Below, piece after piece: positions 58,501 through 64,000 of a stretch of 64,000 nt of DNA (position 1 is its first letter; each line of letters opens with the position of its first letter). Under the pieces are notes generated by a model that was given only the letters and a program-made list of their open reading frames with translations, did no database searches and was not told the origin of the DNA. The position numbers were made by a program, and so were the translations under genes. Origin of the DNA: Krasilnikovozyma curviuscula (taxonomy: Eukaryota; Basidiomycota; Tremellomycetes; Cystofilobasidiales; Mrakiaceae); assembly GCA_014825775.1 (NCBI GenBank), contig MVAQ01000066.1, positions 1-64,000 on the forward strand, given 5' to 3'.

Positions 58501-58999
58501 ACTTCGAAACTCTCCGAACCGACTTCCAGTTCTTAAACTTAGTCATCTCTCCTCACACTAGCGGTGCCTCCAAGTCTCATGATGATCCAGATGAACATAA
58601 TTTCTTCAAAATCACTCTGCAGAAATGTAAAGGCATGCCTGAATTTGGCCCCATTGGCCAATTCAAGATTGTCTCTGCTGAATCGCTGCCAACAATAATC
58701 AGACAATTCAGTTTGATGTGTGATTTTATGGCTCAAATCTTTGCTCATACAAAGGAGAGTAACCGGATGGATTACAGTACGACTTGGAGACGTCGATTGG
58801 CCTCGATCAACCGTATCAGGGACAGGTGAGTTGTGGTCCTCTAGACATCCAATTTTATTTTTATTTTTCCTGATATCCTTGCTTTTTATTCATGTTACAT
58901 AGATTGCCCAAAGTTGAGGAACCTCAGAACGACGCTGCGACTCGATCGTTCACGTACGATTTCACCACCACCTTCACCTCGCCACCCGCAACATCGTAG
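52543..58999 (+). CDS. TSC2: Tuberin homologue TSC2 (Rheb GTPase-activating protein)
   Basis: A protein of about 2,000 residues in several large exons. The N-terminal 200 residues (MPFGIHLLHDEHQNP onwards) are Ser/Pro-rich and disordered, with a helical HEAT-like region following. The C-terminal RapGAP domain (58130-58830) has HKIAVLYVAPNQTTEQQIL, GSPNYMRFLFGLGPLV, VGGLDTRGDTDGEYAY, VIYHVATMMPND, KKRHLGNDHIRIVFNDSG, where the second Asn of GNDHxxIVFND is the catalytic thumb, and LNLVISPHTSG. The last exon ends TFTSPPATS at TAG 58997-58999. With TSC1, tuberin inactivates Rheb and so restrains TORC1 when nutrients are low. A Ser-rich patch with RRPSKWGDTRAEERGRDQS before the GAP part could hold phosphosites. 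No TSC1 is in the window. Confidence 0.9.
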
Positions 59000-59516
59000 C
59001 CGCCATCTCTCACTGTAGCTACCTTCACTAAAAGTAACCTAACCCATTTACACATCGACTAGACCCACCGAGCTGACGACACTTACTCTCACCTTCTTCT
59101 CTTGTCGTACATATATTTGTAGTATTGCTTGTATCCATTTATCGCACATCTTTATCTGGTAACATCTTGTCCGAGTTCATATATTGACTATGGCAAGGTT
59201 TATGGTACGAATGTCTCCAGTCACTGCTGGACCTGAACTGCCCTTCCAGACTCGACGCTGACAGTCAATCCATTTATTCATATTATTCGAGTAAGCCTAC
59301 AACCTCTTTCATACCGATGAAGAACTCCATTCTAACTATCTCTCCACCACTCAGGTCTGCTCTAGGTCCGCTGGACGATACTACTATCCCAACGACGTGC
59401 AACCGTTGTCACTGCTGGGTCCAACAGCGATACAAGTCTAGCACAATCCTGTAATCAAGCTTGAAAGGAACCTAGTTATTTTTGAAACGTACTAGAAAAT
59501 ATCATCCCTCTTCAAA
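59000..59516. other. Intergenic: TSC2 3' side and PIH1 gene promoter
   Basis: 517 bp in tandem orientation, AT-rich near 59100-59200 (for example the TATATATT stretch at about 59109). No gene recognised. Confidence 0.5.
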
Positions 59517-60737
59517 ATGCCATTCCTTGACGTTCCCTCGTCCTCTGCTCCCCCCTCCTTCCTGGACCTCAACCCAAATTCATCATCGATAAAGAAAAGT
59601 CCGGCAGCACAGTCACTAGACCACGTCGTCAAAACATCAACGAAGAAGGGAGCTGGTAGCAAGTGAGCTGAACCTCCTGCTGTCTTTGTTTTAGGTTGAT
59701 TCTCTCTGATGACATTGGTTGTACCTCACTCAACGTCAGGCTCAAGCAACAAAACCTCATTCCTCAAGCAGGGTTCGTAGTGAAATCCTCACTAGAAGCA
59801 CCGTACAACATCTCCTCATCACCCACCCTCCCAGCATTCGCAGCCTGCACAAAAGTGTTCATCAATCTCGCTCACTCACCTCTCATACCCATTCCACCGA
59901 CCCTACAGGTCAACGCAAGTAAGTTTGAAACTACAAAAGATGGCCTGTTGTGGATACCCGCGGTCGTTGGCGTCTTTGAAGTGACTAAAGATAAGAAGGG
60001 GGTTGAGAGCCTGGTCGTAGATGTTTGCTTCCATACGGCTGCTATAAAGAAATGCGATGAGGATGAAGCTTGGAAGGAAATGATAATTGAAGAGGTGAGC
60101 ACTTTTTACTCCGCCTTTCGTTACTTTCCAAAGGATTGCGAGACTGATGCGCAATCGCTCGGTTTGATATCGAAAGGCGCTGTCGAAACTCGAAGAGAAG
60201 TTTGCTCTTCCCCAACCGACACCGCTGGAGCTTTCGAGGTCGATATCGCTACCCAAGACATTTAAACTCAAAGGCGAGTTGAAGCCCCGGACAGTGGTCT
60301 TACCCGTCGCGACGCCTACACACGATGATCAGCATGACGACGTTGCTGGAGACGAAGAAACACTGTTGTTGTTTTCGAAACCATCGAGTGGTCCCTCAAA
60401 AATAACAGAACTCGCTGGAGCAACAACACCTGCAACCAAGTCGTCATCTGCAGCTATTCCAAAACACTCGCTCACCTTCCCAGCAATCCCTCTTTCCTCG
60501 TTCACGCTCACATTCCACCTCCCCTTGATTCTTCCATCATCGATACCCACCTTTGAGTCCCAGATACAGCTATTTGTGGAAGAAGGTGGTGAGAAAAATG
60601 CGGTCGTCTGCCTGGAGATCGGAAATGTGTACAGGGCAAAGGTTGAGGTGGAGAAGTTTGAAGTTGGGAGTACGGTGGTCGCCAGCTGGATTGTTGAGAG
60701 GAGCGAGTTGAGGATTGAAGGTCGCATCAAAGAGTAA
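59517..60737 (+). CDS. PIH1-domain protein (R2TP-type chaperone adaptor)
   Basis: Three exons, 59517-59662, 59695-60094 and 60177-60737, give 368 residues with phase kept. The second exon carries the PIH1-N core: CTKVFINLAHSPLIPIPPTL, LLWIPAVVGVFEVTKDKKG, VVDVCFHTAAIKKC. The splice at 60094/60177 joins IIEE to ALSKLEEKFALPQP and the motif SISLPKTFKLKGEL, which ends PIH1-N. The C-terminal part has a CS-like beta-rich segment (SSFTLTFHLPLILPSS, AVVCLEIGNVYRAKVEVEKF). PIH1 proteins link client phosphopeptides to RuvBL1/2 and Hsp90 for assembly of PIKKs, snoRNPs and RNA polymerase II. Orthology to PIH1D1/Nop17 is likely but not proven. It sits directly downstream of TSC2 in tandem. Confidence 0.8.
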
Positions 60738-61048
60738 TAATTACGTGAGACGAGAGTCAGGAGGTTCGTTGTGATTGGCGCTTTTCTCCCTTTGTGCGGG
60801 AACACACATCCTCATCTTGGTTGTTCTTCAGCTTATATGGATAAAGTATGCAACTATTTCTCCCCGTATCGGACTTGTCTGGTCCGACTTGAAAGCGACG
60901 TTCCGTGCGAAATATATTATCAGAAAAACAACTAGATATCTGGTGGATCGCCGCTGGAAACACAGAGCCAAGCTTTCAGCTCAAATCCTATACGTCGTTT
61001 GCACCTTCCTCTCCACCCCAAATCTCCTTTCACCCATTTCCTCTCAGT
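60738..61048. promoter_or_regulatory. Promoter region of the CFEM-like gene
   Basis: 311 bp between the PIH1 gene stop and the next ATG. An AT-rich AAATATATTATC at about 60911-60922 is the only TATA-like element I can point to. A CT-rich leader precedes the ATG. Confidence 0.35.
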
Positions 61049-62813
61049 ATGAAGACCTCTTTCGCTCTCGTTCTGCGTGAGTCTTGCTTTTCTTTATCGC
61101 TAGTTGAATCCTCGCGTTGAAGTGGGTTACTCACCTGTTGTCCTTTCTCCATATTGTCGTCCTTCCAGCTGCCCTGATAGCCGGCACTAACGTCCTGGCT
61201 GCTGCTTCCATATCCAAGAGAGCCACTGCTGCTCTCGCCCAGCTGAACACGGCTGCGACCCTTGTCACGACGGGGTGTACAACGACTTGCGCAGCAATGG
61301 TAGCAAGCTCTTCTTCTGTACGTCGAGTGCCTCTGGCATATTTGAGCTGGCCCCATCATCTTTAAGCTAATGGTACATTCTACTTCCTTTACAGTGTGCT
61401 GACGATACTTGTGCTTGTGCTGCTGGTCAGTAACATTACCCTCCTCGCCCCTCGTAACGTCCGATTTGGGCAGCCTAGCTGTTTTGCTGAAAGAAGCTGC
61501 TTTCCATAGATGCCCAAGTTCAGTCATGTTTCTCTTGTACTGTTGTCGATACGACCATAACAACAGCCCAGCTGACTCAGACCCAGACGACGTACAATGG
61601 TAAGCAAGGGCATTTAGGGGATGCCTCCCCGTGCGACACCGTCGCCTGCCGATCTTCGATATACTGATCCTCTAACGTCATCTCCTTTATCTGATTTTGC
61701 TCAACCCTCTTGATTTAGCTTATATGGGCAGCTGTCTGTCTGAAGGGGAGATTCAAGCCGTTCTTCAAGTGCCCGGAATCACCGTCACCGCAACGTCCAC
61801 CTCCCTCTCATCTTCGTTGACCTCAAGCTCCTCATCCTCCTCATCGAGATCAAGTTCATCTTCCTCTTCCTCAGCTTCAGTTACAACTACCGCTTTGACT
61901 GCTCAAGCTAGTTCAGCAACCACTGTGTACACAATCATGACCTCCTACGTCAACTCTGTTTACTCCAGTGATTGCACAACACAGTGCACCGGTGAGTGCA
62001 AGCCGTATCAATGGCACTACATGCGCTTGTATACTGACTGCTGTATTTGTAATTCGTTGATTCTCTGTAGCTTTCACAAATGATTTCTACAACTGCAACA
62101 ACGACGGATGTGTTTGCAGCGTCGCAACGATCCAAGACATGGACACCTGCCAGAATTGTATGGCGTCAGGTTTGTTTTTCTCTCAGCTCAGTCTCTGGTT
62201 TGAGTAGTGGTTCATGACCTCGCTTCTATGCTCGATCTTTGTCATTAGACACCAACGCGTTCTCTACGACTCAACTTGCGACCTTGAAGTCATACTGGAG
62301 TCGTAAGTGCTGCACTCGGTTTGTGTACTAACGAGAGAATACGAACTAAGACTAACTGCTCCTTCTCTCCACAACATTTCATCAACCGCCCCATCTCCAC
62401 CTACAGGTGCAGTCCAAGGGTGCGCTTCCCTCAATGCTCAAGTAGCAGCTATCAACACCGCAACTGTGACAGGCACAGGAACTGGCAAAGTCACCGGAAC
62501 GTCATCGAAGTCGTCCACGGCGACGGGAACCCTTGACACAGCGATTCCCGTCCAAGTCAGTTCCTCTATCAACGTATCCCTCGATTTATCTCGTCCTTTT
62601 CTGACGCATTTCGTCACCTTCTGCTTCTAGTCGTACTACGCGCCGACGACGACCACGAAAATGTCCACCACGTCTGGTGTCGTTGCACAAGCGACAGTCG
62701 CTGTGACAGGTACCCAAGCTTCATCGGCGTCAAAGATTTCGATGGGAAGGAATTTGGATATAAGTGCAGTAGTTGGCGTCCTGGGTCTTGTGTTGTTCAG
62801 CGTTTGGTGGTAA
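61049..62813 (+). CDS. Secreted GPI-type protein with two CFEM-like 8-Cys modules
   Basis: Nine exons (61049-61076, 61169-61317, 61395-61425, 61510-61599, 61719-61991, 62071-62169, 62249-62302, 62407-62555, 62631-62813) keep frame and give 351 residues. A signal peptide (MKTSFALVLPALIAGTNVLAA) is followed by module 1 (Cys 46, 50, 60, 65, 67, 76, 79, 105) and a Ser-rich spacer with long serine runs. Module 2 (Cys 185, 189, 199, 204, 206, 217, 220, 247) is followed by a Thr/Ser/Gly-rich stalk and a terminal hydrophobic helix (ISAVVGVLGLVLFSVWW), typical of GPI attachment. Both modules share the spacing C-x3-C-x9-C-x4-C-x-C and have Asp before the fourth Cys, as in haem-binding CFEM domains. A wall or surface protein is expected; function is inferred. 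Confidence 0.75.
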
Positions 62814-63437
62814 ATTGAGAGTTCATGAGCGGTAGAATTTTGATTTGTTGTTTCGCTGTTAATATGTTTTGCTTTTTTGGGTGCGACCTTCCTTCTATTT
62901 TTTTTTCGGAGTTTGTTTGCTTAGCTGTTTTACTAAATATCATTGCGACAAAGCTAATTGAGAGCTGAGCAGAAAACAAACGATTGCAACCATCGAACAA
63001 GATTGTAAAAGCAACTTCGTAGATCAAACTAGTCGATTGTTCTCCCCTCTACAAAAAGGGAAAAGGGCAGTTCCTTCTTTCTGATCCTGACTGCTTTGTA
63101 TACTCGGGGCGAATGTCTTCATGTCATTGAGCGCTAAATAAAAACGAAAACACGTCTACGATACCATATCCTGCTTTTGTTTAGCTTCTAATTAGACTTT
63201 AACCAGTAGTCCTTTGCAAAATTCTCAACCAACTTGAACTGTAAGAGGTTTCTGATTATGCAATGATTGTGCCAGTGAGCGATTCTCAAAACTGTATAGT
63301 TTTGAACCAAAAAATTTGCCTCGCGTTCGCTCCAAACTTGGTTCGTGGCGGCGGCGCTTGCTGCTGGGCTGGTGAGACGAAAGAGCTGCAGGTGATACTG
63401 ATTCCCTTGTCACCAGTTTACCTCAAGTTTTCCAACA
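62814..63437. other. Intergenic, 0.6 kb, eL36 promoter side
   Basis: Between the CFEM-like gene and eL36. T-rich stretches occur at 62840-62920. No coding frame of note. Confidence 0.5.
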
Positions 63438-63959
63438 ATGGCCACTCCAAGATCCAGTCAGTATAGAAATTTATTGCAGATCGACATGTGAAGGAAGTAC
63501 TAACATAGCTGTGTTCGTCGGTGAGAATAGACATCCGATACGGTCTCAACGCTGGCCACCCAACCACCTCTATCCCAAAGGCCGTCAAGCCTTCCCAGAG
63601 AAAGGGTATCCAGTCGTAAGTAGGAGTGTGTGATTTTGGTGTTAGGGAGCTAGGTAGAGCGATGCGCTGGAAGGGAGTTTAGGAATAGGCATGAGGATAC
63701 GAGTGCCTGCATGGGGAACTGCTGCCCGATTTATTTCAGTTGACTGACTGCTTCTTTGTTGCTCTTCTATCTTCTATGTTTTGGGTTGGTTGGGATATGG
63801 TGGTTTTGTTCTGGTCGGGTTGGGATATGCAGGAAGAAGAACATTCTCGTCCGTGGTGTCATCAGGGAAGTCGCTGGATTCTCCCCATACGAGAAGAGAG
63901 TTATGGAGTTGTTGAGAAACTCCAAGGACAAGAGAGCCCGTAAACTCACTAAGAAGAGA
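63438..63959 (+). CDS. RPL36: 60S ribosomal protein eL36, cut by the window edge
   Basis: Exon 1 (63438-63456, 19 nt) gives MATPRS plus one base. Exon 2 (63531-63615) gives [26 protein letters not shown]. Exon 3 (63833-63959) gives [26 protein letters not shown] and a Lys/Arg-rich end, closing at a GTCAGT donor at 63960. This is the eL36 core (the VRxxIREVAGFxPYEKR motif). The last exon, with the usual basic helix, lies past the window. The 74 bp first intron and 217 bp second intron are typical of fungal ribosomal protein genes, which often place introns near the start codon. No defect is visible in the part present. Confidence 0.9.
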
Positions 63960-64000
63960 GTCAGTAGAAGTTCTCTCTTCAAAACACTCCCTGTTTTGTT

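Noticed and set aside
1..64000. Mobile elements, CRISPR arrays, operons
   Set aside because: No transposase, reverse transcriptase, terminal repeat or spaced direct-repeat array was seen, and gene structure is eukaryotic throughout.

Overview
This is a eukaryotic nuclear segment from a basidiomycete fungus. Almost every gene is cut by many short GT-AG introns, mostly 45-100 bp. The proteins are fungal types (GPI-anchored GH5 glucanase, SRP9 with a lysine-rich tail, Q-rich FG nucleoporin, type-II PSD, HAK potassium transporter). TSC2, a METTL14-like protein, an RNAi RNA-dependent RNA polymerase and an M64 peptidase point to Agaricomycotina or a related low-GC basidiomycete lineage. Genus is not resolvable by eye. 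I see no transposon, rRNA gene, tRNA gene, CRISPR array or operon.

Layout: 1-663 tail of an M64 peptidase; 1578-3565 exo-beta-1,3-glucanase (+); 3714-8092 RNA-dependent RNA polymerase (-); 8450-9517 MICOS MIC26/27 (-); 9909-11496 ATG5 (+); 11932-15025 HAK/KUP potassium transporter (+); 15321-16390 BAP31/Yet3 (-); 16728-18431 NUP49-type nucleoporin (-); 18715-19347 SRP9 (+); 19583-21568 phosphatidylserine decarboxylase (-); 22603-25312 membrane-anchored laccase-like multicopper oxidase (-); 26622-31209 SET3/MLL5-like PHD-SET protein (-); 33067-36046 PIF1 helicase (-); 36375-38630 METTL14-like protein (-); 38913-39974 SR splicing factor (-); 40205-42259 eIF2-gamma (+); 42870-44765 CID1-type nucleotidyltransferase (-); 44925-46244 PPM1 methyltransferase (+); 46545-47879 DHHC palmitoyltransferase (-); 48317-51232 large uncharacterised, possibly PPR-like protein (+); 52543-58999 TSC2 (+); 59517-60737 PIH1-domain protein (+); 61049-62813 secreted protein with two CFEM-like cysteine modules (+); 63438 to the window end, ribosomal protein eL36 (+, cut by the window).

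Most genes are housekeeping and independently transcribed. Several groups share a theme. RNA fate: RdRP, CID1-like terminal nucleotidyltransferase, METTL14-like, SR protein. TOR/autophagy: TSC2, a PIH1 (R2TP-type) protein, ATG5, PPM1. Cell surface: glucanase, anchored multicopper oxidase, CFEM-like protein. Many gene pairs are divergent with short shared promoters (for example 159 bp between the CID1-like gene and PPM1) or convergent with short gaps (148 bp between the glucanase and RdRP stops).

The observations I rate highest are the tandem CFEM-like modules with matching 8-Cys spacing at 61.0-62.8 kb, a SUMO-interaction-like tail on the RdRP, the N-terminal membrane anchor on the laccase-like oxidase, the altered catalytic motif of the METTL14-like protein, and a set of tiny exons (6-nt start exons in two genes and a 10-nt internal micro-exon in the potassium transporter).
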